From assembly GCF_001269885.1 (NCBI RefSeq), contig NZ_LHVH01000024.1, forward strand, positions 620,001-684,000: DNA of 64,000 nt, given 5' to 3'. Under the pieces are notes generated by a model. That model worked only from the letters and a program-made list of their open reading frames with translations. It searched no databases and was not told where the DNA came from. This document shows positions 55,157-63,274 of this stretch, piece after piece; the first letter of the stretch is position 1; each line of letters starts with the position of its first letter. The stretch is from Pseudomonas kilonensis. GTDB lineage: Bacteria; Pseudomonadota; Gammaproteobacteria; Pseudomonadales; Pseudomonadaceae. Position numbers and translations under genes: made by a program.

Positions 55157-56836
55157 TCAGATCCGGAACTGCCCCACCAGCTTGCCCAGGCGCTGGCCCA
55201 GGTCGGCCAGGCTGCGGGAGGTCTGGGCGCCGAGTTGGGTTTCGTCGGCGACGCTGTCCACGGCCACGGCGATCTGATGCACGCTGCGGTTGATTTCCTC
55301 GGCCACTGCGGTCTGTTCTTCGGCAGCGCTGGCGATCTGGGCGTTCATCGAGTTGATGGTGCCGATCAGTTGCGCCATGGTGTCCAGGGAGGCACCCGCC
55401 TCATTGGCCCGTTCCGAGGTGCCGTCACCGGCCTCACTGGAACGGCGCATCGCCTCCACCGCCGCGTGGGTGCCTGATTGCAGGCGGTCGATCATGCCCT
55501 GGATTTCCTGGGTGCTCTGCTGGGTCCGGCTGGCCAGGGCCCGCACTTCATCGGCCACCACCGCAAACCCACGCCCCGCCTCGCCGGCACGCGCAGCCTC
55601 GATAGCGGCGTTGAGGGCCAGCAGGTTGGTCTGCTCGGCAATCGAACGAATCACCCCGAGCACACTGACAATCGAAGCCACGTCCTGCTGCAGGCTGTCC
55701 AGGGACACACCACTGCTGCGAATATCGTTCACCAACGCATGAATCTGCTGGATGCTGCCGGCCACCACGCGCTTGGCCGATTGCCCTTCCTCGTCGGTCT
55801 GCTGGGCCGCGACGGCGGCGCCCTGGGCGCTGCGGGCGACTTCCTGGGCCGCCGAGGACATCTCGTTGATCGCCGTGGCGACCTGATCGGTTTCGTGGCG
55901 CTGGCGCTCCATGGCCTGCTCGGAGCGCTGGGCCTGCTCGGAAACTTGCGTCACCAGGCCGGTCAGTTGCGAGGTCATGTCGGTGATCTGCCGCACCAGG
56001 CCGTGGATCTTGTCGACGAAGCGGTTGAACGAACCGGCCAACTGGCCAAGCTCGTCCTGGCTGGTGATGGCCAGGCGACGGGTCAGGTCGCCCTCACCCG
56101 CGGCGATGTCATCGAGGTTGTCCTTCATCAGGTTCAAGGGACGCAGGATCGTGTTGGCGAGCACCAGGCCCACCACCGCGATCACCAGCAACACCACCGC
56201 GGCGATCCCGACGATGCTCAAGATCACGCCTTGCAGACGTTCATGAACCTTGGCTTCCACCAACGCCACCTGGCCTTCGATGCCGTCCAGGTTGACCGAG
56301 CTGCCGACTGCCAGGTCCCACTTGGACAAGTATTCGGTGTAGCCGAGCTTGGGCACCAGGTCTTTGCTGTTGGGCAGTGGCGAGCTGTATTCGAGGTAGT
56401 GAGTCCCGTCCTTGGCGACTTTCACCAGGTCGCGGTTGACGTAGACCCCGTTCGGGTCGCGGTTGTCCTTGAAACTCTTGCCCACGCCATCGGGACTGTT
56501 GGCCTTGAACAGACGAATGGTCTCGGAGTCGTAGCCGAAGAAATAGCCGTCCTTGCCGTAGCTGATATTCGACAACAGCTTGATCGCCTGGGCGCGCGCT
56601 TCGTTATCGCCAGGCGCGGCGGCATCGTAGAGCGGCTTGATGGCGGTCAGGCCCACCGCCACATAGTTCTGCAGCGTGGCCTTGGCCTCGCTGAGCAAGC
56701 GTTCGCGGGTCTGCTGGACCTCTTTACTCGCTTGCTCCTTCAAGATGAAAGCCGTGGTCAGGCTGATGATCACGGCGGACAGCAATACCGGCAGTATCGC
56801 AAGGGACAGGACTTTAGCCTTCAGGCTCAGGCGCAT
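55157..56836 (-). CDS. Methyl-accepting chemotaxis protein with single Cache domain
   Basis: 559 residues from ATG 56836 (MRLSLKAKVLSLAILPVLLS). TM1 is about 7-30. A periplasmic sCache_2 domain follows (GKDGYFFGYDSETIRLFKAN, KSFKDNRDPNGVYVNRDLVK). TM2 is about 205-230, then HAMP (ILRPLNLMKDNLDDIAAGEG) and a long signalling domain with the hairpin EAARAGEAGRGFAVVADEVR. sCache_2 receptors often bind small carboxylates; ligand not determinable. No pentapeptide CheR-binding tail at the C-terminus. Confidence 0.93.
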   Translation of the reverse strand: MRLSLKAKVLSLAILPVLLSAVIISLTTAFILKEQASKEVQQTRERLLSEAKATLQNYVAVGLTAIKPLYDAAAPGDNEARAQAIKLLSNISYGKDGYFFGYDSETIRLFKANSPDGVGKSFKDNRDPNGVYVNRDLVKVAKDGTHYLEYSSPLPNSKDLVPKLGYTEYLSKWDLAVGSSVNLDGIEGQVALVEAKVHERLQGVILSIVGIAAVVLLVIAVVGLVLANTILRPLNLMKDNLDDIAAGEGDLTRRLAITSQDELGQLAGSFNRFVDKIHGLVRQITDMTSQLTGLVTQVSEQAQRSEQAMERQRHETDQVATAINEMSSAAQEVARSAQGAAVAAQQTDEEGQSAKRVVAGSIQQIHALVNDIRSSGVSLDSLQQDVASIVSVLGVIRSIAEQTNLLALNAAIEAARAGEAGRGFAVVADEVRALASRTQQSTQEIQGMIDRLQSGTHAAVEAMRRSSEAGDGTSERANEAGASLDTMAQLIGTINSMNAQIASAAEEQTAVAEEINRSVHQIAVAVDSVADETQLGAQTSRSLADLGQRLGKLVGQFRI

Positions 56837-56965
56837 GCTGTTCACTCTTGTAGGTGTTATTGGCGTGGTTAGCTGTATTAACGGCACCGCACGGCAAAAC
56901 TGTAGGACAGGTTTAACCGGCTATCGCGAACGATCAGCAACTTCTTCGCTGGATTCAAAGGCCTC

Positions 56966-57060
56966 TTCGCGAGCAAGCCCGCTCCCACAAGGGATCGCTG
57001 GTGTACACATATTCTGTGTTCACAGCAGATCCAGTGTGGGAGCGGGCTTGCTCGCGAAGG
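56966..57060. repeat. REPIN
   Basis: TTCGCGAGCAAGCCCGCTCC and its inverted partner, with about 45 bases between; between the antiporter and chemoreceptor genes. Confidence 0.9.
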
Positions 57061-57095
57061 GTGCGACTCGGTCCTTGAGCCTTGTTGAATCAGCC

Positions 57096-58415
57096 TTACA
57101 ACACCATCGCCGCCACCCAACCAAACGCCAGCAGCGGCAGGTTGTAGTGGATGAAGGTCGGGACCACGGTGTCCCAGATGTGATGGTGCTGGCCGTCGAT
57201 GTTCAGGCCGGAGGTCGGGCCCAGTGTCGAGTCCGAGGCAGGTGAACCGGCATCGCCCAAGGCGCCGGCGGTGCCGACAATGCAGACGATCGCCAGCGGG
57301 CTGAAGCCCAGTTGCAAGCACAGCGGCACGAAAATCGTCGCCAGGATCGGCACCGTGGAAAACGACGAGCCGATGCCCATGGTCACCAGCAGCCCCACCA
57401 GCAACATCATCAGCGCGCCAATGCCCTTGTTGTGGCCAATCCAGGCCGCCGAAGACTCCACCAGGCTCTGGACTTCACCGGTGGCCTTCATCACTTCGGC
57501 GAACCCTGAGGCAGCGATCATGATGAAGCCGATCATCGCCATCATCTTCATGCCTTCGGTGAACAGGTCGTCAGTCTCGCGCCAGCGCACCACCCCCGAC
57601 AGCGAGAAAATCAGGAACCCGACCAGAGCGCCGATGATCATCGAGTCCACCAACAGTTGCACCGCAAACGCCGCCGCCACCGCAAACCCGGCCACCATCA
57701 GGCTCAGCGGGTTGTAGCGCACGGCCACTTGCTCGACCCGGGCAATTTTCTTCAGGTCGTAGACGCGCTTCTTGCGGTAGGAGAACAACGACAACAGCAG
57801 ACCAAACACCATGCCCAACGCCGGAATGCCCATGGCGTGGGTGACGTTGATGCCGCTGACGTCCACACCGCTGCGGGCGATGTTGGCCAGGAGGATTTCG
57901 TTGAGGAAGATATTGCCGAAACCCACTGGCAGGAACATGTAGGGCGTGATCAGGCCGAAGGTCATGACGCAGGCGATCAACCGGCGATCCAACTGCAACT
58001 TGGTCAGCACATACAAAAGCGGTGGCACCAGCAACGGAATGAAGGCGATGTGGATCGGAAGAATGTTCTGGGAAGCGACCGCGACCGTCCCCAGCAAACC
58101 GATCAGCACCCATTTGACGCCCGAACCACCCGCGGCATCCTGGCGATCCACCAGGGCCAGGGCTTTATCCGCCAGCGCGTGGGCCATGCCAGACTTGGCA
58201 ATCGCCACGGCAAAGGCACCGAGCAAGGCGTAGGACAACGCCACCGTCGCACCGCCACCCAGGCCGGCGTTGAACGCCTTGAGCGTCGCTTCGATCCCCA
58301 GGCCGCCCGTGAGGCCACCCACCAACGCGCCGATAATCAGCGCGATCACCACATGCACGCGGGCCAGGCTGAGCACCAGCATGACGCCAACCGCGGCAAT
58401 TACTGCATTTATCAT
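57096..58415 (-). CDS. Na+/H+ antiporter family permease (NhaC-like, YuiF type)
   Basis: 439 residues from ATG 58415, five bases after GAGG. About twelve helices; N-terminal NAVIAAVGVMLVLSLARVHV, then ATVALSYALLGAFAVAIAKS, LGTVAVASQNILPIHIAFIP, GFGNIFLNEILLANIA, and the C-terminal AGALGDAGSPASDSTLGPTS signature with HHHIWDTVVPTFIHYN. Belongs to the Na_H_antiporter superfamily; some relatives transport organic anions or amino acids, so the substrate is uncertain. Stand-alone gene. Confidence 0.87.
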   Translation of the reverse strand: MINAVIAAVGVMLVLSLARVHVVIALIIGALVGGLTGGLGIEATLKAFNAGLGGGATVALSYALLGAFAVAIAKSGMAHALADKALALVDRQDAAGGSGVKWVLIGLLGTVAVASQNILPIHIAFIPLLVPPLLYVLTKLQLDRRLIACVMTFGLITPYMFLPVGFGNIFLNEILLANIARSGVDVSGINVTHAMGIPALGMVFGLLLSLFSYRKKRVYDLKKIARVEQVAVRYNPLSLMVAGFAVAAAFAVQLLVDSMIIGALVGFLIFSLSGVVRWRETDDLFTEGMKMMAMIGFIMIAASGFAEVMKATGEVQSLVESSAAWIGHNKGIGALMMLLVGLLVTMGIGSSFSTVPILATIFVPLCLQLGFSPLAIVCIVGTAGALGDAGSPASDSTLGPTSGLNIDGQHHHIWDTVVPTFIHYNLPLLAFGWVAAMVL

Positions 58416-58550
58416 CATTACCTCAAAGCACAGCGATGGAAAGCCACCGGACAAAAAGGTCGCGACTTTGCAGCAAGCGGCGGCAAGCTGCAAGGGCCGT
58501 GGGGCGGGTTTTCAAGTCTCGTAATATTTGCAGCCATCACTCCCCCTGTG

Positions 58551-58653
58551 GGAGCGAGCCTGTGGGAGCAAAGCTTGCTCGCGATGACATCGTCACCTAC
58601 AACATCTGTGCCGGCTTTAAAAATGCTATCGCGAGCAAGCTTTGCTCCCACAG
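58551..58653. repeat. REPIN with duplicated edge
   Basis: CTGTGGGAGCGAGC followed by a REP (TGTGGGAGCAAAGCTTGCTC) and inverted partner ATCGCGAGCAAGCTTTGCTC. A partial REP start is duplicated on the left. Confidence 0.85.
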
Positions 58654-58708
58654 GCCCGCCCCACCCACAGAGGCTCGCCCTACAGAGAGGGGTGCCATGA
58701 AATAGATT

Positions 58709-60022
58709 TCAGCGTTTGGGCAGTTCGATCACCACCTTCAACCCACCCCACTCACTGTCGTCCAACGCCAGCAGGCCACCCCAGGTGTCGACGATGTCCC
58801 GCACGATGCCCAGGCCCAGACCGTGTCCATCGGTCTGTTCATCCAGTCGCGTGCCGCGGCTGAACACCTGGTCGCGGCGATCCTTGGGGATGCCCGGGCC
58901 GTCGTCCTCCACAACCAGGCTGAACCCTTCGGCCGTCTCGGTCATGGTCAGGCGGACCTCGGCGTCGGCCCATTTGCAGGCGTTGTCCAGCAGGTTGCCC
59001 AACAGTTCCAGCAGGTCTTCACGATCCCAGGGCAGGTGCAGGCCTGGCGGGGCGACGTAGCTCAGGTGCAGGTGTTCGCCGTGAATCATGTTCAGCGTGG
59101 CCAGCAACCCCGGCAGCTCGGCGTCGCAGTCCAGGTGCGCGCCAGGCAAGGCATCGCCGGACAAGCGGGCGCGGTTGAGTTCGCGGTTCAGGCGCTGGCG
59201 GACCTGCTCCAGTTGATCGAGCAACAGTTTGCGCAGCTCGGGATACGGGGCGAGCTTCTCGTTCGACGCCAGGCTTTGCAGCACCGCCAGGGGGGTTTTC
59301 AAGGCATGGCCAAGGTTGCCCAGGGCGTTGCGTGAACGCTTGAGGCTGTCTTCGGTGTGGGCCAGCAGATGGTTGATTTGCGTCACCAGCGGTTCCAGCT
59401 CCCGTGGCACCTGTTCGTCGAGTTGCGAACGTTGCCCGCGCTGCAGCTGGGCAATCTGCTCCCGCGCCCGGTCCAGCGGACGCAAGGCACGGCGCACGGT
59501 GATGCGTTGCAGCAACAGAATCAGCAGCAGCCCCGCCACCCCCAGCCCGAGGCCGATCTGCTGCATTCGGCGAAAGCTGTCGCGCACCGGCGTGTAGTCC
59601 TGGGCCACGCTGATGGAAATCGCCTGACCCAACCGCCGATAGTCGGTACGCAGCACCAGCAGCTTCTGACCTTCGGGCCCCAGTTGCAGGTTGCTGTGCA
59701 GGCCCGGGTGGTCGAGCCGGGGCAATTCCTGGTCCCACAGGGAACGGGAGCGCCAGTGCACGTCGGCAAAATCGATGCGGAAATAATGCCCGGAAAACGG
59801 TCGCTGATAGGCCGGCGACAGGCGTCGCTCATCCAGTTGCAAGCCCTGTGGACCGCGCACCAGGGCCACCAGCAGGTTCTCGCTGTCGTTACGCAGCCCG
59901 GCTTCCAGGTAACGCTGCAAGCCCAGCTCGAACAACCACAGGCTGGTCTGTGCCAGGACCAGGCCGACCACCACCATCACACCGATCAGGCCCAGGCTCA
60001 GGCGCCGCTGGATGGATCTCAC
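58709..60022 (-). CDS. Sensor histidine kinase
   Basis: 437 residues. TM1 about 10-32, a periplasmic sensor of about 120 residues (without RExxE), TM2 around 160-175, then HAMP (RRALRPLDRAREQIAQLQRG). The phospho-acceptor His is in LGNLGHALKTPLAVL (about residue 240). ATPase boxes: LLGNLLDNACKWA, VEDDGPGIP, and GHGLGLGIVRDIV. Start overlaps the response-regulator stop by four bases. It closes the operon of two PepSY proteins, regulator and kinase. The signal is unknown. Confidence 0.93.
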   Translation of the reverse strand: MRSIQRRLSLGLIGVMVVVGLVLAQTSLWLFELGLQRYLEAGLRNDSENLLVALVRGPQGLQLDERRLSPAYQRPFSGHYFRIDFADVHWRSRSLWDQELPRLDHPGLHSNLQLGPEGQKLLVLRTDYRRLGQAISISVAQDYTPVRDSFRRMQQIGLGLGVAGLLLILLLQRITVRRALRPLDRAREQIAQLQRGQRSQLDEQVPRELEPLVTQINHLLAHTEDSLKRSRNALGNLGHALKTPLAVLQSLASNEKLAPYPELRKLLLDQLEQVRQRLNRELNRARLSGDALPGAHLDCDAELPGLLATLNMIHGEHLHLSYVAPPGLHLPWDREDLLELLGNLLDNACKWADAEVRLTMTETAEGFSLVVEDDGPGIPKDRRDQVFSRGTRLDEQTDGHGLGLGIVRDIVDTWGGLLALDDSEWGGLKVVIELPKR

Positions 60023-60687
60023 TGCGCCTGCCCGCCGAACAGGTAACCCTGGCCGCGACGGGTTTCGATCACGCTGCGTCCCAGCTTGCGCCGCAGGTGA
60101 TTGACGTGGACTTCCAGCACGTTGGAATCGCGCTCGGTTTCACCGTCGTACAGGTGTTCGGCGAGATGACTTTTGGAGAGGATCTGCTCGGGATGCAGCA
60201 TGAAATAGCGCAACAGGCGAAATTCAGCCGCCGTGAGCTGGATGTCGGTGCCGTCGCGAACCACGCATTGCCGCCCTTCATCCAGGTGCAACCCGGCCGA
60301 TTTCAGCGTCGGCTGGTTGACCTGGCCGTGGGAGCGGCGCAGCAACGCCTGGATCCGCAACTGCAGCTCTTCAGGATGAAAAGGCTTGGTCAGGTAATCG
60401 TCGGCCCCGGCCTTGAGGCCTTCGATGCGCTCGGCCCAAGACCCGCGTGCGGTAAGGATCAGCACCGGCGTGCTCAGGCCACCGGCACGCCATTGGGCCA
60501 GCACCTCGAGCCCCGGCACACCCGGCAGGCCGAGATCGAGGATGATCAGGTCGTAGGGTTCACTGCTGCCCTGATACACCGCGTCGCGACCGTCGGCGAG
60601 CCAGTCGACGGCGTAACCTTGGCGCGCAAGCCCGGCCATCAGTTCGTCGGCCAGGGGCACGTGATCTTCCACCAGAAGCAGGCGCAT
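60019..60687 (-). CDS. OmpR-family response regulator
   Basis: 222 residues. Receiver domain with acidic pocket (LLVEDHVPLA), phospho-Asp51 in LIILDLGLPG, Thr and Lys in LILTARG and LTKPFHPEEL; winged helix with LTAAEFRLLRYFMLHPEQIL and VLEVHVNHLRRKLG. Closest in style to PhoP/QseB/BqsR-type regulators. Its start overlaps the stop of the upstream PepSY gene (TGATG), so it is translationally coupled. Confidence 0.94.
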   Translation of the reverse strand: MRLLLVEDHVPLADELMAGLARQGYAVDWLADGRDAVYQGSSEPYDLIILDLGLPGVPGLEVLAQWRAGGLSTPVLILTARGSWAERIEGLKAGADDYLTKPFHPEELQLRIQALLRRSHGQVNQPTLKSAGLHLDEGRQCVVRDGTDIQLTAAEFRLLRYFMLHPEQILSKSHLAEHLYDGETERDSNVLEVHVNHLRRKLGRSVIETRRGQGYLFGGQAQ

Positions 60688-60998
60688 CAGTCTTCCTTAT
60701 CTTTGAGTAGGCGGCCGGTCGCGGCCTCCAGGTCCAATTCGCGCACGACGCCGTCGGTGTCCAGCAGCTCGACCTCATAAATATAGACGCCGTGTTTCTC
60801 CTCCAACTCGGCTTCCAGCAGTTTGGCGCCGGGGTGCAGGTCCAGCGCCTGTTGCAGCAGTTGTTCGAGCGGCAGGATCACACCCTGCTGGCGCAGTTGC
60901 AGGGCCTCGTCCTGATCCAGGTCCCGGGCCACGGCCAGCGAACAAAACGCCAGCAGCGCCAGCGTCCATCGACTATGGGCGCGTAGATTAAGCTTCAT
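60687..60998 (-). CDS. PepSY-domain periplasmic protein, 103 aa
   Basis: Signal peptide (about 1-24, RWTLALLAFCSLAVA), then one PepSY domain: LQLRQQGVILPLEQLLQQAL, EAELEEKHGVYIYEVELLDT, RELDLEAATGRLLKDKED. Start and stop overlap both neighbours. PepSY proteins beside two-component systems may tune kinase sensing; here this is inferred from the tight operon. Confidence 0.9.
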   Translation of the reverse strand: MKLNLRAHSRWTLALLAFCSLAVARDLDQDEALQLRQQGVILPLEQLLQQALDLHPGAKLLEAELEEKHGVYIYEVELLDTDGVVRELDLEAATGRLLKDKED

Positions 60999-61306
60999 TA
61001 CGTATCCTGATGATTCTTGAGCACCTTACCGTTGGTGGCGTCCAATTCCAGATCCCACTCAATGCCCTTCGTATCGCGCAGATCCACCTGGTAAATGTAC
61101 TTGCCGTACTCTTCGTCCAGCTCGGTATCGGTCAAGGTGGCACCAGGGTGCTCGGCCAGGGCGGCGGCGTTGAGTTTTTCGAAGGACAGGATGGTACCAG
61201 CGTCTTGCAGTTTGCGGGCTTCGTCCGCGTTCAGGTCTCGTGCATGAGCCAGGCTCGTACCGAGTACCATGAGGGTCGCGATGATAAAGGCAGTCAGGCG
61301 GTTCAT
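60998..61306 (-). CDS. PepSY-domain periplasmic protein, 102 aa
   Basis: Signal peptide (MNRLTAFIIATLMVLGTSLAHA) followed by a PepSY domain (LSFEKLNAAALAEHPGATLT, YGKYIYQVDLRDTKGIEWDL, NGKVLKNHQ). It is paralogous to the next gene, probably a tandem duplication. AAGGAGAT precedes the ATG. First gene of the operon. Confidence 0.9.
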   Translation of the reverse strand: MNRLTAFIIATLMVLGTSLAHARDLNADEARKLQDAGTILSFEKLNAAALAEHPGATLTDTELDEEYGKYIYQVDLRDTKGIEWDLELDATNGKVLKNHQDT

Positions 61307-61334
61307 GGGTTATCTCCTTTTTATAATCTTCATC

Positions 61335-61375
61335 GGGGGGGGGACTGTATCGGGGTGAACTTAACTGAAACTGAA
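61335..61375 (-). promoter_or_regulatory. Candidate response-regulator box, promoter and G9 tract
   Basis: Minus strand: TTCAG-N6-TTAAG (61375-61360), close to the TTAAG-N6-TTAAG box described for BqsR-type regulators; ten bases later TACAGT is a plausible -10. The transcribed leader then contains nine identical C residues on this strand (plus-strand G run at 61335-61343). Confidence 0.5.
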
Positions 61376-61399
61376 TGGCCATCATGGAAGCTACATCAA

Positions 61400-61491
61400 T
61401 GTGGGAGCGAGCTTGCTCGCGATAGCGGTCTATCCGTTGATATCGATGTGACAGAACTGACGCCATCGCGAGCAAGCTCGCTCCCACAGGG
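61400..61491. repeat. REPIN
   Basis: TGTGGGAGCGAGCTTGCTCG and inverted partner ATCGCGAGCAAGCTCGCTCC, between the PepSY operon and the patatin-like gene. Confidence 0.9.
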
Positions 61492-61536
61492 TTTTGTGTC
61501 GCTATAATCAGCCGCTTAGCCGTATTCGAGGCCGGT

Positions 61537-62616
61537 ATGACCGCCATCCACATCAAGTTTCCCGCCCTCACCCTCAAGGCCGGCCCGCGTGCATTCGAGA
61601 GGATTCGCCAAGCCGGCTTGAACGCCGCCGACGTCGGCATCCTGCCGGGTGCCGCCGGTGGCCCCAAGGCCTTGGGCATCCAGGGGCTGGACCTGGCGCT
61701 GTTCGGCGAGTGGCTGCCCGCCGCGCCCCGGGAACGCTCGCTGATCGGGGCCTCGGTGGGTGCCTGGCGCTTCGCCAGCGCCTGCCTGCCGGACGCCGCC
61801 GAGGGCATCCGGCGCCTGGGCAGTTTGTACAACGAACAAAGCTTCGCCAAAGGCGTGACCATGGCCGGGGTCAGCCAGAGCTCGCAACGCATGCTCGAAG
61901 ACTTGCTCGACGGCCGCGACGCTTCGATCCTCGATAACCCGCGATACCGGCTCAACATCATGGTGGTCAAGAGCCACGGCCTGCTGGCCCAGGATCATCG
62001 CGGCCGGCTGGGGCTGGGGTTGTCGTCGGTGATCGCCGACAACCTGCGAGGCCGCGCGCGGCTGTCGCGGCATTTCGAACGGTTGATCATCCATGACCCG
62101 CGCCTGGCCCCGCCGCTGCATCCGTTGAATGACTTTCCGTCGCGCTTCGTTCCCTTGGCGGCCGGCAACCTGCGCCAGGCCCTGCTGGCCTCGGGCTCGA
62201 TCCCGATGGTCATGGAAGGCGTGCGCGACCTGCCGGGCGCCGGGGCTGGCACCTACCGCGACGGCGGCTTGCTGGACTATCACCTCGACCTGCCCTACAG
62301 CGGCGAGGACATCGTACTCTATCCGCACTTCACCGACCGGGTCATTCCCGGCTGGTTCGACAAGGGCCTGCCGTGGCGCCGAGGCAACGTCGACCGCCTG
62401 CAGGACGTGTTGCTGCTGGCACCGTCCCGCGAATACCTGGCGCGCCTGCCCTACGGCAAACTGCCGGACCGCAACGACTTCAAGCGTTTCATGGGCGATG
62501 ACCCGAGCCGCCGCCAGTATTGGCGCACGGCGATGGACGAGAGCCGCCGGCTCGGTGATGAGTTCCTGGAGCTGACGGCCAACGGCGGCTTGGGCGAGCG
62601 TTTGCTGACCCTTTAG
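61537..62616 (+). CDS. Patatin-like phospholipase family protein
   Basis: 359 residues. The nucleophile elbow is GASVGAWRFA (G-x-S-x-G), the oxyanion segment LPGAAGGPKALG replaces the usual GGGxRG, and the catalytic Asp is in YRDGGLLDYH (DGG). Conserved serine-aspartate dyad, so lipid acyl hydrolase activity is plausible. No signal peptide. The AAGG-poor start and the modified glycine loop are atypical; it is a divergent member. Stand-alone gene, with queD 82 bases downstream. Confidence 0.85.
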   Translation: MTAIHIKFPALTLKAGPRAFERIRQAGLNAADVGILPGAAGGPKALGIQGLDLALFGEWLPAAPRERSLIGASVGAWRFASACLPDAAEGIRRLGSLYNEQSFAKGVTMAGVSQSSQRMLEDLLDGRDASILDNPRYRLNIMVVKSHGLLAQDHRGRLGLGLSSVIADNLRGRARLSRHFERLIIHDPRLAPPLHPLNDFPSRFVPLAAGNLRQALLASGSIPMVMEGVRDLPGAGAGTYRDGGLLDYHLDLPYSGEDIVLYPHFTDRVIPGWFDKGLPWRRGNVDRLQDVLLLAPSREYLARLPYGKLPDRNDFKRFMGDDPSRRQYWRTAMDESRRLGDEFLELTANGGLGERLLTL

Positions 62617-62698
62617 TCAGCACGGTCGCGCACCGCCGTTATCAAACTGATAAACTGCGCCGCCTGCCTCGCGACCGCTATCTAAAGAGCCCGAACCT

Positions 62699-63055
62699 GT
62701 GGAAATTTTCAAAGAGTTTACCTTCGAATCCGCCCACCGCCTGCCCCACGTGCCAGACGGCCACAAGTGCGGCCGCCTTCACGGCCACTCGTTCAAGGTG
62801 GCGATCCACCTGAGCGGCGATATCGATCCGCACACCGGCTGGATTCGCGACTTCTCGGAGATCAAGGCGATCTTCAAGCCGCTCTACGAGCGCCTGGACC
62901 ACAACTACCTCAACGACATTCCTGGCCTGGAAAACCCCACCAGCGAAGTGTTGGCCAAGTGGATCTGGAATGAATTGAAGCCGTTGCTGCCGGAACTCAG
63001 CGCCATCCGCATCCACGAGACCTGCACCAGCGGTTGCATCTACCACGGCGAATAA
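62699..63055 (+). CDS. queD: 6-carboxy-5,6,7,8-tetrahydropterin synthase
   Basis: 118 residues, GTG start. Zinc histidines in FESAHRLPH and RLHGHSF, catalytic Cys in GHKCGRLHGH, plus DFSEIKAIFKPLYERLDHNY and C-terminal HETCTSGCIYHG. Second enzyme of queuosine biosynthesis. No preQ1 riboswitch fits in the 82-base gap upstream. Confidence 0.95.
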   Translation: MEIFKEFTFESAHRLPHVPDGHKCGRLHGHSFKVAIHLSGDIDPHTGWIRDFSEIKAIFKPLYERLDHNYLNDIPGLENPTSEVLAKWIWNELKPLLPELSAIRIHETCTSGCIYHGE

Positions 63056-63100
63056 AACCTGTGGGATCCGCCTGTAGGGTCCCACCTGTGGGGTTTGCCT

Positions 63101-63185
63101 GTGGGAGCAAAGCTTGCTCGCGATGAAGTTGACACAGTCTCTCTGGAACCGCGGCGCCTGCATCGCGGGCAAGCCTTGCTCCCAC
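63101..63185. repeat. REPIN
   Basis: TGTGGGAGCAAAGCTTGCTC and inverted partner ATCGCGGGCAAGCCTTGCTC. Confidence 0.85.
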
Positions 63186-63243
63186 AAAATCTAGCACCAC
63201 CATTGGGGTTACCCTACCCCGTCAGCATTGGCCTATGCTTGGT

Positions 63244-63264
63244 CCCCTGAGCCATTTTCAGGGG
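63244..63264 (+). promoter_or_regulatory. Hairpin masking the ribosome site of the next gene
   Basis: CCCCTGA (63244-63250) pairs with TCAGGGG (63258-63264) across a 7-base loop; the right arm holds GGGGAG, the ribosome site for ATG 63275. It mirrors the hairpin at 9624-9646. Confidence 0.45.
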
Positions 63265-63274
63265 AGTATCGAGC

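Noticed and set aside
62617..62698. preQ1 riboswitch before queD
   Set aside because: The 82-base gap shows no preQ1 aptamer-like pseudoknot or terminator.
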